Shown one piece after another: positions 1 through 12,273 of a DNA stretch of 64,000 nucleotides. A program made the position numbers and the translations under genes. The stretch is taken from the NCBI GenBank assembly GCA_037953745.1, contig JBAKBP010003076.1, positions 1 to 64,000 of the forward strand, given 5' to 3'. How positions within the stretch are numbered: position 1 is the stretch's first letter; every line of letters starts with the position of its first letter. The stretch is from Lithodes maja. Taxonomy: Eukaryota; Arthropoda; Malacostraca; Decapoda; Lithodidae. Under the pieces are notes generated by a model. The model did no database searches. It was not told the DNA's origin and worked only from the letters and a program-made list of their open reading frames with translations.

Positions 1-78
1 GTTAGAGTTTAGACTGCCAACTGTTTTATTTATAATTACACCTGTGCCAGATAACACCGTATGTCCCTACACTATATA
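1..78 (+). repeat. 5' LTR of Gmr1-B, first fragment
   Basis: These bases match the 3' LTR of Gmr1-B from about position 18999 (TAGACTGCCAACTG, GCCAGATAACACCG, CCCTACACTATATA). About 1.26 kb of this LTR therefore lies before the window. The match stops at the poly-T of Jk-1 and resumes at 11578. Confidence 0.85.
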
Positions 79-1277
79 TTTTTTTTTTTTTTTTTTTTTA
101 AGAGACAATGAACGGAGGAAGGAAACACACAGATAAAACAAAAAGGTCCATGTGCCTAAAGGCATCCTCCATTCATAAAATGTTTGTAACAACTGGATTT
201 AAACATTTGTAGATTGTAAGTTTGTGGAAAGCAAATCGAGGGAAGTGAATTTCAAAGAGTAGTAGCTCTGGGGATAAATGAATTCTGATAAGCAGAAGTT
301 CTGCATTGTGGAGGAGAAAGTGTAAATTCATGGGCGCTCTCAGCTGCCCTAGTTCTACGGGGAAAGATGTGGAGAGGCGGCACAATTGAAGCAAGTTCCT
401 CGGAACAATTGCTGTGAAAATATCTGTAGAATATTGCAAGGGATGCAACGTTTCTTCGTATGGATAATGTAGGAAGGTCCTGTGTGATTGCAGGGTTATT
501 GATTAATCTAATAGCTTTATTTTGAATTTTGTCCAACTGCCTCAATGCAACCACTCCACTTCCACCCCACAGAGGTGAACAGTAATCCATCTGAGAACGC
601 ACAAGACTTTTATATATCACGGCCAACTGCTCGTCAGTGAAGAATTCTCAAACTCTGTACAGGAGTCCCAGTTTTTTAGAGGCATTCTTAGCAATGCTTC
701 TAACATAATGTGTCCAGCTCAAGTTAGTAGTTAATGTTACACCGAGAATGTCAATACTAGGGGAAGTGGGAATATTTACATCATTAAACAATATATGGGA
801 GTCAGTGAGATTCTGTCGGTTAGAAAATTGAATGTACTTGGTTTTCTGTGCATTAAAGGAAACTAGATTCTTTTGTCCCCATCCATTAATTCTAGAAAGG
901 TCCTGGTTCAGAGAAATTGCAGTGTTTATTTTTGAATTTATAAGATCGGGTTGGTGAAAGAATTGGTAAATGTGAAGGAACTGTGGAGTGTTGAGTCATC
1001 TGCGTAGGAATGTACTGGATTATGAGTGGTAGATATGAGATCATTGATATGAATGAGGAACAGAATTGGGGCCAAAACTGATCCCTGGGGAACACCAGCA
1101 TTTATTGAGTGAAATTGCGAATAAAGGCCATCTACCATTACACATATTTTTCTGTTATGAAGATAAGAAGAAATTAGTGGAACTAATGATACAAGGCCGT
1201 AGTGTGACATCTTCGACAATAAGGATTGATGCCAGACTCTATCAAATGCCTTTGATATATCCAGTGCTATTGTATGT
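79..1277 (-). mobile_element. Jk-1 Jockey-like non-LTR retrotransposon, 3' half
   Basis: This is the 3' half of a poly-A non-LTR retrotransposon on the minus strand. The T run at 79-99 is its poly-A tail. The 5' half lies at 9423-11577, and Gmr1-A separates them with the duplicated target ATGT (1274-1277 and 9423-9426). Jk-1 itself sits in the 5' LTR of Gmr1-B. TATAT at both outer junctions is the likely target-site duplication. Confidence 0.88.
156..1277 (-). pseudogene. Jk-1 reverse transcriptase, C-terminal half
   Basis: The frame resumes from the 5' half just after the Gmr1-A insertion. In order it holds the RT segment ALDISKAFDRVWH, the motif AGVPQGSVLAP and the catalytic box HSYADDSTLH (938-1219). 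A frame change near 940 follows, then the thumb and C-terminal region (DYCSPLWGG, RRNVASLAIFYRY, LWNSLP) ending NGGCL with the stop at 156-158. YADD is intact, but frame shifts and the insertion mean no complete protein. The role in an intact element is target-primed reverse transcription of its own RNA. Assignment rests on resemblance to Jk-3 and Jk-2 in this window; the clade name is from memory. Confidence 0.85.
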
Positions 1278-3167
1278 TGTTACGTCCTGGGATATATAAA
1301 CACTGGGCTCTTTCTATTGGACTAGGTATGCGGCAACAAGCAACAACGGAAAACGCTAGATCCAACCCTTATCTATAAACCCAGGCAACAAACCACCCTA
1401 AGCCGTCAAGAGTCCTGCCTGAACAACAAGGTATCCTATGACTCGGTTACAGAGTGCACGCACTATAGACTGCTGATAGTCAAGCAGGCTATATAAAAGA
1501 TCACACAATTAAGTTGACTTAAAGCTTCAAGGAAAAGATAGATAACGGAATTAAATTGCAGAAAACAATTTAATAACAAACTAGAAGAAAGTACATTTAA
1601 CGTTACGTTAATTAATACAACTAATCACCCCTGCGTGAAAGAAGGTGAAAGCAAACAGTCCTCAAAACATCGTACAGGTAGACAAGATGCAGGTTTCTAA
1701 ACTGCATGCGGCTACTGTAGGATCTGATGCTTAGCAAAGAAAGTAAGTTACGGATTTAGAGAACTCTTAACTCATAAGCAGGAATAAATACTAGTGATAG
1801 GCCATAGAGTGTATAATGGCATAGGTATAATTAAATAAAGGTAGCAACTCGCAACGTAACCACATACAGGTGTGCTTCTCACTCTTAGTCAGGCAAGCCT
1901 GCTCGGACAGAGTCTCTAAGCCACACCCTGACTCACAATGCTCACAAAGACGGTAAACTGTGGCACAATAACAAGCATACAGAAATAATAAACCCCTAGC
2001 TGTTAATCTGCCAGGTGGCAGAGGTCTAGCCGGAAGGATATAGGCTTCGGATACCCGGGCTGAGCCACCTGCTCTAGCCTAGGGACGTTCCCAAGACTGT
2101 GCGCCAAATTACTCTAATTGAAAGGGTGCTCTCTTGAGAGACTCAGATCCCAAGTATCTGACTCTCTCCTGGCGACCCTAAAATAAACGCAAGACGTGCT
2201 AGCGCAGTGCTGAGTGGACTAGGCAAGGGCCCTCACACAACACAACATTAGACACACAGGCACACAGACAAGAAAATGCCCCCAGACTCCCACGGGTATC
2301 CTAGTAAAGTCGTGCAGGTCCACAGGACTCACACCAGCAGACTTTACTTAAAGGATCGCAAAAAGCCTCCCCTCCGGTCTAGCCCCTGCTCATCTGCCAC
2401 AAGAACACACTAGTAAGCATGAAACCACCAAATATGAGACAACAAAAAAGCTTCCTAGGTCTCATTAACAATTACATCTCTGCATAAAGCCCAAAATCCT
2501 ATCTAATTATCTGAGAGCTCGTCGTTAATACAATAATAGATATAAGGTCTATCAAGGGGATGGGATAATTAAATAGATTGGTGAAGTAGTGGAAGGAAGG
2601 TATACAAAGTAAGAGAGAATGTTTCTAAGTGGGGTTGAGAGGGATAGATATCAAGGGGGTCCGAAGGGTACGACAGTGAGGTGAGCTCTGAGTCTTGAAT
2701 CTGTCTGGACCCCACCCTAGGCATGCGAAATACATCCCATGCTTGGCAACACTCAACACCGTTGCCGGGTCAAAATCCTCTACCCTTTGCGTGAGTCGAA
2801 ACTAAGCCTAACGTTGTGATCAAATTGGCAACATCAGGCTCGTCCCAAGCTAGACTCTCCGCGCCCGCGCTAAGCAACGTCCCCCAGCCGGTCTCTCTCT
2901 CCCGCTCGTCTCCTCCCACTCTCACTAGACTTACATCTTATATATTATAATGAAACGATCAACTATCGAGAATAAAATATACTAAGATGCGTTGGTTAAG
3001 AATAAGGGCAGCTTCAAGCTGTGAAACAACATAAGAATATCCCAGACATTAGTTACATTGTCGTAGGATATATACTAAGGAAAAGCCGGCCGGCAGCCGG
3101 TTTCTAAACGGCTGGGCAGCCGACACTCGCGCATGCCCGCACGTGGCTACTATGCAGGAGCGTCACA
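1278..3167 (-). repeat. Gmr1-A 3' LTR
   Basis: This 1890-bp direct repeat of 7541-9422 reads TGTGACGCTCC...GGACGTAACA in sense orientation. A hairpin, GAGAGAC-TCAGAT / ATCTGA-C-TCTCTC, lies at 2136-2168 (see findings). Confidence 0.93.
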
Positions 3168-3178
3168 CCTCCCCCAAG
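3168..3178 (-). promoter_or_regulatory. Gmr1-A polypurine tract
   Basis: On the minus strand TCTTGGGGGAGG abuts the 3' LTR. The same tract sits at the same place in Gmr1-B, C and D. It should prime plus-strand DNA synthesis. Confidence 0.8.
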
Positions 3179-3455
3179 ATATAAGACACTTGACTAAGTT
3201 CTTCATATCTAACAGAAAGCTTCTCATAGTACCACACACTGTTGCGACACAAGGCACTATATATAAAAAAAATAAAGACTGTTGCACTCCACCGAGCAAG
3301 TTCAACTAACTTAGGACAATAAGCGAAAACATTCAACTTTGATACTGCTACAACATCTTATACAAAATTCTACACGTTATAAAAATAAAGTTTTTATAAG
3401 GTTTTTGCTTTTTTAATTTGTTTTTTGCGGCTGCACTTACAGGGGCAAGCCTATT

Positions 3456-4510
3456 TTACTCCACTCTCAACACACACTGACTGAACGGCGAGGGTTCTCC
3501 TGCAAACAAACCCTCCTGTGACAAACAATCAGCCAAAACATTATCAGTGCCCTTAGCATGCCACACATCCAACTTGTGTCCCGGCAGCAAAACAACACCT
3601 GACACTGATAAACTGCCCAGTTCATCACAAGACTGGCATTTCTCTTCGCTCTTTCCGGCAACGGGGCCTGCCAATAACCTTTCACTAGTTCTACCTTCGT
3701 GATAGGCGATGCAGCCCCGAGGCGGTCTATGGTGTCGTCAACTCTCGATAAAGTATAGGCGTCTATCAGGGATAATGCACACACACTCTCGCAATCAACA
3801 CACTCACTGATCTTGCCACTTAACACAGGTTGCAAAGTTACAGGCAACGACCACTCACGACATTCCTTATCCCTCAGACCCTTCGTCAACACGTAATCCA
3901 GCTCTGCTTGCACCACAGGCTGTCGAGCAGGATTTATACGGTAGGGAATTAAACTGAGCCTTGCACTATCTCCAGTCTGCATGTAGGATTCTACCCCATA
4001 CATCAGGCCTGGAGAAGCAACAAACATGTGGATGCACTGCCACAGCCTAGTAAACAACTTATCTCGCAGAATAACAATCCTAGTGCCCTTCCACAACCCA
4101 GCCGAGACGGCAGCTTCTAACCTGTAGTCTCCCTCCTTCTCCTCCTTCGTCCCTAGAACAGCCAGGTCATGAGAGGGACAATCAGTACCATCTGTGCAGT
4201 CACTCCCATAGTTCACAATTGCTAAGGCTTCACCACCGATACCGTACATGCGCACCCCCGCATTCCTTACGACTACATCTGCCTGCGCAGCATCACCGCT
4301 TTTAGCGACATGGCCAGATACAGTCGGTCTATGGTAGGGCTGTTGCAATCGACTAGAGCAGCATTGGGAGGCTATGCGACGACTGGGCACTTCTATGCCA
4401 CAGCCAACCTCACCAATCTGCTCAAAGTCCTCCTTTTGACCACCACCCTTGGCAGCCATGGGTCGACCCTGACCTGGCAACAATGCCAAAGCCTCGTCGC
4501 CCACCTTGAA
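3456..4510 (-). pseudogene. pol: Gmr1-A pol remnant (integrase tail, RT start, RNase H end)
   Basis: This continues the upstream Gag-protease frame after a TAG at 4511-4513, where Gmr1-C has TGG. It begins FKVGDEALALLPGQGRP, which resembles the integrase C-terminal segment VGQEVLILLPLVGHP of Gmr1-D. An unassigned stretch of about 120 residues follows, then degraded RT entry (ECREWSLPVTLQP, RVDDTIDRLGAA, VKGYWQAPLPERAK). It then jumps, with a frame change, to the RNase H end (DNVLADCLSQE, 3456-3674). RT palm with YLDD and most of RNase H are deleted. No enzyme activity can remain. Confidence 0.75.
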
Positions 4511-7252
4511 CTACCGAAACAACGAGGCTAACGGTCTTTCAACATTCACGTGACCTGCCCGCGGAACATCTTGCACCGCCCGAGTTGTGAGGCTCAGGGG
4601 CTCGGCATGACCAGTGGGGTATGAACCGAGCTGGTGCTGGAGCGCTGCACACTGCTGCTCAGGCAGGTGCTCTAGCGCTTCCACAGCCACCAGACTCGTG
4701 TCCCCCGCCCACTGCTCCGCCGAGACATGACAATCCCTACTCTCCTCCACCTGTGCCCTACTGCCCCCCTCTCCTTCTCCACCTTGGCCGCTGCAGACCA
4801 ACGCAGAGACAGTAGGCTGCTCAGGTGGTTGCCTCACAAACTCCTCCAACAGGTTCACATGACATGTTTCCCCGTCCTCGTGTTTGATCTCGACAGCACC
4901 ATTACCACACTTCTGAACTTCCGGATCCTCCAACTGCAGTTTACAAATATCTGAGGGAACCAACCTGTCTAGATGCTTCCGAAGCAACCCAAGTCCTCCC
5001 CCAATATCAAACTCAGCAACCCTTTTTTCTCTCCGTGTGTAACGTTGCTGCCTCGGAGTCTCTTCCTGCCCTACCTCCTCACTAGCTGTGACAGGTCCTG
5101 GGGCCTCTCCAGACTCTAACATAGGTGCCAATAATGAGTCACCAAGAAACACTGCCGGCTCAAAACTCTCCAATTGACCAACACTTCCTGTTTTCTTGTG
5201 ACCTTTCCTCCGCGGTTTGATAGACTGAGGTGGTGGCTGCAAGGCTCCGGATGTCTGAGAACGCGTCACAACACACGCCATGGTTTGTATGCTACACTTC
5301 TCAACCCACTCCTGTTCCTCCCTACTAACGTCGGCCGCCTTCTCGGCAACGACCAAGGGTGAAACCTTAGAAGCAGGCACCGCAAAGTCGTTGCCGAGGA
5401 GGAGGTCGACGCCCCTAACAGGCAAGTTCTCTACAATTCCGACATCCAGCTCCTTCGCCACACCACCCACCTCCAGCTCCATCCGCACCAGCGGGTAGGA
5501 CTTCGTAGCATTGATCCCCTGAACTACCACCACCCGAGCAGCGTTAATCGGCCTACCAGTAAAGTTCTTTAACAAGGTCTGAGAAGCCCCCGTATCACGC
5601 AATAGCTTAACTCCTCGCCTTTCGCCAGCCCACCTCACAAAACCATGCCCTCTATGACCCCCAAAGACGTCGCGGACAGGGTTCGAGCCTTCCGGACTCT
5701 TGAACACAGGCTGTGTCCCAACCTCTGACGAACTACCCTTGGCAAACTCAGAAGATATAGGCGACACCCCTATGCTGCGGGCCAATGACACAACCTTGTT
5801 TGGTGGCTTGTTCGGACAAGCATTTGCAAAGTGACCCTCCTTGTGATATGCAAAGCACTCTTTACTCTTTGGTCTCCCTTGGGAGTGGGAGGTACCATTA
5901 GACCTCTTATACGGGCCGGTATTTGGTTTATGTTCAGTTCCATTGTCAGTGCTACATGGTTTTGTGTATTTATGTGTATCAAAATTCTTGGGAGGGGGAG
6001 GGGTACGATCCTTTGCACCCGACTCACTCCTAGCTGCTGCTTCGCACCCTCGAATTAATGACAGTCGGAGGTCAGCCATTTCTGCTGCCTCCTGGAGAGT
6101 TCTAGGATTTTTTTCCTTTATATTTAATGTTAAGTCCCCGCCTGTGCACTTAAAGAACTGCTCCAGGAGAACCAGCTCACTCAACTCCTCAAAAGTAGCT
6201 GCCCTCTCAGAACGCAGCCAATGTCGTAGTGCATCAGACAAGTCCCGGGCGTGTTCTAGGAAGGTACTATCCTTGCCCTTAGTAACACCCCGAAACTTCA
6301 AGCGGTAAGTTTCTGGTTGTAACTCATAGGCCCGTAGCACAGCCTTCTTTAGCTCATCATAAACTACACAGGACTCTAAAGGTAGTGCATCATACGCTTT
6401 TAGCCCCTTTCCTAGGAGTCTTGATGAAACTAATGCTGCCCACTTTTCCTGAGGCCACTGGTGTTCCTGACACTTCTTCTCAAATCGCATAAAAAACTCA
6501 GTTACACATGATTCATCGAACACAGGAACTAGTTTAAGCAGGTGCAACAGTGATTGGTCCCGATGTCTGTTACCTCCCCCAATATTTCGCCCTGTTACCT
6601 CCACTCGAGAGATCTCCAGCTCCCTGTCAGCCCGATACCTAGTAGACTCTGCCTGCAGTTCAGCCTCTCGTATAGCTGTTTTCTCTGCAGCCTCAGCCTG
6701 AGCTCTAGCAGCCTCAGCCTGCACACTAGCCTGTCTCTCGCCAGCCTCAACCTGAACTCTAACCTGTCTTTCGGCGGCCTCAATCTTGGCCATCTCAAGC
6801 CGAAACAACAAATCTGGAGTCAACCCTTGAGGAGGGGAAGGTGCATTTAATGGGGAGGGTCCCTGTGATTGAATTCCACGCTGCCATTGACCATCAACTT
6901 GGGGGTATGTACTAAATTCAGGCACCCTGACGTTTGATATGGGGGTAGAGTGGAGGGGGGGCTGGGGACCGGGACCCCCAGTCGCCGCTCCACCCAGGTC
7001 TCTCCCTTCTAAACCCAATATCAAAGTCCTCAGCTGATCTTTCCTCATGCCACTTAAACCCTGGTGACCCTGAAGACCTGCCACACACTTTAAGCCATAC
7101 TTATTCAGCTTCAACACCCTGGCAGCGGTAAGGGGCACCTCTAAAAATCTTCTAGCACCCTCCTCGCTATCGACTAGCCACTCCACAGGTCTTTCTCCCT
7201 CCGAGCCCGTATCGTGACCTGATCCACCACTGTGTTCTGATGTATTAGACAT
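4511..7252 (-). pseudogene. gag: Gmr1-A Gag-protease polyprotein with pol fusion
   Basis: The 913-codon frame starts MSNTSEHSGG, like the other gag genes here. Order: acidic N-terminal domain (residues about 25-75); proline-rich linker; coiled coil of repeated EAAERQ/QAEAA units (about 150-215); SCAN-like capsid (LVPVFDESCVTEFFMRFEKK to EMADLRLSLIRGC, about 230-405); knuckle; protease LLRDTGASQTLL. The knuckle reads CFAYHKEGHFANAC, so the second zinc Cys is Tyr. After the protease the frame joins directly to an integrase-tail sequence (CHVNLLEEFV), with the integrase core absent. It ends ASLFR at an in-frame TAG. Classed as a pseudogene for the stop and the damaged knuckle, although Gag-protease alone is long and open. 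Confidence 0.85.
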
Positions 7253-7520
7253 GTTTGTGCACTGCAGTAATTATCACGGTTATAGAATGTGCCTTATCTC
7301 CTATGCAAGTATGTATATACTAATGTTATTTAAAGTCTTTAATGTGTTATATTGGTTGCTCCAAAAAAAAAACTCTATGTTTCCACATAGCGATTTTGAT
7401 AATTTAATTTGACTTTATATTGTCCTTGTCCCAATTTTGGTTTGTTTAGTTTGCAAGTTTTACATTTTAATCATAAGGAATCTCAAAACAAATGACCACT
7501 ATATTCCTCTGTTCAGTAAA

Positions 7521-7538
7521 TCCTATGCAAGGTCGCCA
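7521..7538 (-). promoter_or_regulatory. Gmr1-A primer-binding site
   Basis: On the minus strand AA and then TGGCGACCTTGCATAGGA follow the 5' LTR. This complements a tRNA 3' end ...AAGGTCGCCA. The element 412 uses a tRNA-Arg site beginning TGGCGACC, so tRNA-Arg is the likely primer (inference). Confidence 0.75.
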
Positions 7539-7540
7539 TT

Positions 7541-9422
7541 TGTTAGGTCCTGGGATATATAAACACTGGGCTCTTTCTATTGGACTAGGTATGCGGCAAC
7601 AAGCAACAACGGAAAACGCTAGATCCAACCCTTATCTATAAACCCAGGCAACAAACCACCCTAAACCGTCCAGAGTCCTGCCTGGACAACAAGGTATCCT
7701 ATGACTCGGTTACAGGGTGCACGCACTATAGACTGCTGATAGTCAAGCAGGCTATATAAAAGATCACACAATTAAGTTGACTTAAAGCTTCAAGGAAAAT
7801 ATAGATAACGGAATTAAATTGCAGAAACAATTTAATAACAAACTAGAAGAAAGTACATTTAACGTTACGTTAATTAATACAACTAATCACCCCTGCGTGA
7901 AAGAAGGTGAAAGCAAACAGTCCTCAAAACATCGTACAGGTAGACAAGATGCAGGTTTCTAAACTGCATGCGGCTACTGTAGGATCTGATGCTTAGCAAA
8001 GAAAGTAAGTTACGGATTTAGAGAACTCTTAACTCATAAGCAGGAATAAATACTAGTGATAGGCCATACAGTGTATAATGGCATAGGTATAATTAAGTAA
8101 AGGTAGCAACTCGCAACGTAACCACATACAGGTGTGCTTCTCACTCTTAGTCAGGCAAGCCTGCTCGGACAGAGTCTCTAAGCCACACCCTGACTCACAA
8201 TGCTCACAAAGACGGTAAACTGTGGCACAATAACATGCATACAGAAATAATAAACCCCTAGCTGTTAATCTGCCAGGTGGCAGAGGTCTAGCCGGAAGGA
8301 TATAGGCTTCGGATACCCGGGCTGAGCCACCTGCTCTAGCCTAGGGACGTTCCCAAGTCTGTGCGCCAAATTACTCTAATTGAAAGGGTGCTCTCTTGAG
8401 AGACTCAGATCCCAAGTATCTGACTCTCTCCTGGCGACCCTAAAACAAACGCAAGACGTGCTAGCGCAGTGCTGAGTGGACTAGGCAAGGGCCCTCACAC
8501 AACACAACACTAGACACACAGGCACACAGACAAGAAAATGCCCCCAGACTCCCACGGGTATCCTAGTAAAGTCGTGCAGGTCCACAGGACTCGCACCAGC
8601 AGACTTTACTTAAAGAATCGCAAAAAGCCTCCCCTCCGGTCTAGCCCCTGCTCACCTGCCACAAGAACACACTAGCAAGCATGAAACCACCAAATATAAG
8701 ACAACAAAAAAGCTTCCTAGGTCTCATTAACAATTACATCTCTGCATAAAGCCCAAAATCCTATCTAATTATCTGAGAGCTCGTCGTTAATACAATAATA
8801 GATATAAGGTCTATCAAGGGGATGGGATAATTAAATTGATTGGTGAAGTAGTGGAAGGAAGGTATACAAAATAAGAGAGAAAGTTTCTAAGTGGGGTTGA
8901 GAGGGATAGATATCAAGGGGGTCCGAAGGGTACGACAGTGAGGTGAGCTCTGAGTCTTGAATCTGTCTGGACCCCACCCTAGGCATGCGAAATACATCCC
9001 ATGCTTGGCAACACTCAACACCGTTGCCGGGTCAAAATCCTCTACCCCTTGCGTGAGTCGAAACTAAGCCTAACGTTGCGATCAAATTGGCAACATCAGG
9101 CTCGTCCCAAGCTAGACTCTCCGCGCCCACGCGAAGCAACGTCCCCCAGCCGGTCTCTCTCTCCCGCTCGTCTCCTCCCACTCTCACTAGACTTACATCT
9201 TATATATTATAATGAAACGATCAACTATCGAGAATAAAATATACTAAGATGCGTTGGTTAAGAATAAGGGCAGCTTCAAGCTGTGAAACAACATAAGAAT
9301 ATCCCAGACATTAGTTACATTGTCGTAGGATATATACTAAGGAAAAGCCGGCCGGTTTCTAAACGGCTGGGCAGCTGACACTCGCGCATGCCCGCACGTG
9401 GCTACTATGCAGGAGCGTCACA
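7541..9422 (-). repeat. Gmr1-A 5' LTR
   Basis: This 1882-bp LTR nearly matches 1278-3167. It should hold promoter and polyadenylation signals; I could not place them firmly. It is followed at 9423-9426 by the target duplication ATGT. Confidence 0.93.
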
Positions 9423-11299
9423 ATGTGTTTCACCATGTTGGTCTGTAGCTTGGTTGATTTGATGCGTAAAAAGGCAAAGCATGTCTGCAGTTGATCGACA
9501 TCGTCTAAAACCATATTGCCTATCACTGATTAATTTATTATTCTCAAGATGCTTAATTATGTGATTATTTAATATAATTTCAAAGACTTTACCAAGAGTG
9601 GAAGTTATAGCTATTGGTCTGTAGTTTGATGGATCTGAAGAGGCACTTTTTTAGGAACTGGATGGATGTTTGCTTCTTTCCAGGGTACTGGGAAGCATGA
9701 GGTATGAGTACACAGACGGAAACATTTTGCCAATACAAGAGCGAGCACCAAGGAGCAATTCTTAAGTACTATTGGAGGAATTTCATCTGGACCAGGAGCC
9801 TTATCTACCGAGAGATTGTGCAAAATAGTTTTGACATGTCTGGTGTGGATCTTAAGTGAGGGAATTTCAGGCGAATTAAAATTAAGTACAAGGACATCTT
9901 GATTTATTTCATCTAAGGTTGAGTTGGTGGAGAAAATATCTGCAAGAAGGTTAGCTTTACCTCGTGGGTCACTTACAAGATTGCCAGTCGGAGATTTTAA
10001 TGGTGGAATGGATGAAGCAGTAGTGAAGTTGGATTTAAATGAGTTAAGAGTAGACCAAAATATTTTGTTATCATTTGGATTATTTAGAAGTTTATTTGCC
10101 AGCTTGTGGAGAAAGTTTGAATTAGTTAGGTTTAATACAGTTTTGGCATGATTTCTGATGTTTCTAAAGTAATTAAAGGCTTCATGTGTTTTTGATCTTG
10201 TGTATGCATTGTAGGCTATTGCTTTTTGTTCAGTTACTCTAGCACGATTATGGTCAAACCATTTAGGTGAATTAGATCTTTTACTGTACTTTTGATGAGG
10301 AATAAAAGTTTCCATTCCAATTTTTACAAAATCTTGTATGTGGCTCAAGGTGGAGTGTGCATCATTAGAAAAGAAAGAGGTCCAGGGAATATCAATAAAG
10401 AAACCTTGCAGACCCTCCCAGTCTGCCCTATCGTAATGCCATTTAGTCACCAAAACAGGTTCAGAGTGGGAAAGTGTGGTAGGTGATAGACAGGTGGCCT
10501 GTATCAGACAGTGATCAGAAGATCCAAGCGGGGACCTCACTGTAACATCATAATTTTCTGAATTGGTTGTTAAAAATAAGTCCAGTAGGTGGGAATTATG
10601 ATTAGGATTATCTGGTACACGGGTGGGTTGGTTGACTAGTTGAGTGAGATTAAATGAGTCTGCAAATAGCTCACATTCAAAACCAGCATCATCAGTCCTG
10701 GCTGAATGAGTGAGCCATTCAACATTATGGACATTAAAATCACCCAACACAGTGATTTCAGAAGAAGCATTTAAGTTGAGGACACTGAGTTGTGAGGACA
10801 GAGAATCAAAAAGACTTTGCTCTGGAGGAGTATTTGGGGAACGGTAGATGCAACATATGTATTTAAATTTACCAGCAGAAATTAATTTGTATATAGAATA
10901 ATCAAAATAGGGACAATTGAAACTAGTAACCTCCTCCAGGGCAATTTCAGATTTTGCGAAGCAACATACACCTCCTTTAGGTCTGAAATTTTGGAGCAGT
11001 TGATAACCTGGAAAATTAAATCTAGACGTGTCAGATGTGGATGTTACTTGAGTCTCTGTCAAAAAAAGGAGAGTAGGGGATTCTGCTTGAAGAAATTGGT
11101 GTACAGAATTGATGTTAGAGTGAAGTCCCCTTATATTGCTAAAGAAAAAGCTGCACCGACGAGCAGCTTTGGGACGTTGCAATGCTCTTGACACAGTCGC
11201 ATGATGACGACCGGGAGGGCCCTGTGTCAATGACCCAACCCTGCCGGGGGTGGATATCCGAGGGACCACCAGGTTTGCTCTTAACAATTGTACTGCCAT
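9423..11299 (-). pseudogene. Jk-1 endonuclease-reverse transcriptase, N-terminal half
   Basis: From ATG at 11299 this reads an APE-type endonuclease: SNIRGLHSN near residue 55, the acidic TETQV, GDFNVHNVEWL, and the C-terminal SSDHCLI. A linker and the start of RT follow (APGPDEIPPIVLKNC, then PVPKK). Near 9640 the frame shifts: the open frame ends at 9611, while the expected SNYRPIAITSTLGKVFE and DRQYGFRRCRST continue in another frame up to 9423, where Gmr1-A interrupts. Removing Gmr1-A and one ATGT joins this to ALDISKAFDRVWH at 1277. The endonuclease looks intact at every motif I can check. Confidence 0.87.
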
Positions 11300-11577
11300 A
11301 TTTATTGGGTAAGGTGTATGGTGTTACATGTATGATATGTAGTGGGAAGAGTAGTGTTTTGTGGATAGAGGATAGCAATGTAGGGCAATGTCGTGAAGTT
11401 GGATGTGTATGTTATATAGAGGGTTTTCCTGATACCCCTGATGTGTGAGGCAGAAAGATATGTATTTAGCTACCAAGGCCTGGGAGAGAAAATGGAATTC
11501 AGGCTATTCCCTGAGTCTCCCGAAACCTTGGCGGTAGTACTTCCCTGGGCGGGGCTGCCTACCCCTACTACCTACTG
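9423..11577 (-). mobile_element. Jk-1 Jockey-like element, 5' half
   Basis: This is the 5' half of Jk-1, from its junction with the Gmr1-B LTR (11577) to the Gmr1-A insertion. About 280 bp precede the first ATG. No separate ORF1 is seen, so the element is either single-ORF or 5'-truncated just ahead of ORF2. Confidence 0.85.
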
Positions 11578-12054
11578 TATATGTTCCCACAGTAATAATA
11601 CACAGTTCAGAATCTGATACGTACTTCTTAGTTGCATCTGACTTTTGCAGAAGATTCCGGCATGATGCTTTAGGACTTTCTTTGTTTCACTTTCTTTCAG
11701 ATAGGAGTAACAGTTTACTGATTATTTAACGTAACGTTAATTATCCTTCTTCTAGTTTGCTATTAAATCGTTGCTGCGATTTAATTACGCTATCTATCTT
11801 TTTCCTTGTATACCTTAATAAAGTAATCGTATGTTGTATGAGTATAGGCTGCTTCAGTGATCATCAGCCTATAGTGTGCACCTTTTACCGAGTCATAGGG
11901 TACCTCATTGTCCAGGCACGACTCAGGGCGGTATAGGTGTTTTGTTCTCCAGTGGTTAAGGCAGGGGTTGGAACTAGTGTTACCGTTGTTGCATTTAGCC
12001 TTATCTAGTCCAATGATGAAGAGCCCCGTGTCTTGCAGAACCTGGATCGTAACA
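11578..12054 (+). repeat. Gmr1-B 5' LTR, second fragment
   Basis: This matches the last part of the 3' LTR (from about 19070) and ends GGATCGTAACA. An AATAAA at 11817-11822, repeated at 19309-19314 in the other LTR, is a candidate polyadenylation signal. Confidence 0.92.
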
Positions 12055-12056
12055 AA

Positions 12057-12074
12057 TGGCGACCTTGCTTAGGA
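12057..12074 (+). promoter_or_regulatory. Gmr1-B primer-binding site
   Basis: TGGCGACCTTGCTTAGGA lies two bases after the LTR end. It is the same motif as in Gmr1-A, C and D and fits a tRNA ending ...AAGGTCGCCA. Confidence 0.78.
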
Positions 12075-12273
12075 TTTTGTGAACTTAAGAAATACTGTGG
12101 GAGTCTAGTGGTAATTTTTTTTATTGAGGAATACAGTGGACACAGAGTTTTTTTTGGCAAGCAGTATAACACATAAAGAGGCTTCAGATAACTTTAAGTG
12201 AATAGGTGCTTGCATAAGAGATTATAGATACTTTTTTTGTTTTTATAAACTTGCACACTTCTCAGTATACACC

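Larger units (their letters stand above)
1278..9422 (-). mobile_element. Gmr1-A, Gmr1-like LTR retrotransposon, integrase deleted
   Basis: An 8.1-kb LTR element on the minus strand, inserted in the RT gene of Jk-1 with target duplication ATGT. It has two LTRs (1278-3167 and 7541-9422), a primer-binding site, a Gag-protease frame and a broken pol remnant. The LTRs differ at about 26 bases by my count plus a 7-bp indel, so insertion was fairly recent. Integrase and the RT active site are missing, so it cannot move alone. Its pol remnant is nearly identical to that of Gmr1-C, although its LTRs and gag are not. Confidence 0.92.

Noticed and set aside
4621..4954. Plus-strand frames that are almost identical at 29347-29680
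   Set aside because: They are conserved only because they lie opposite the near-identical pol remnant of Gmr1-A and Gmr1-C; no motif or start context.
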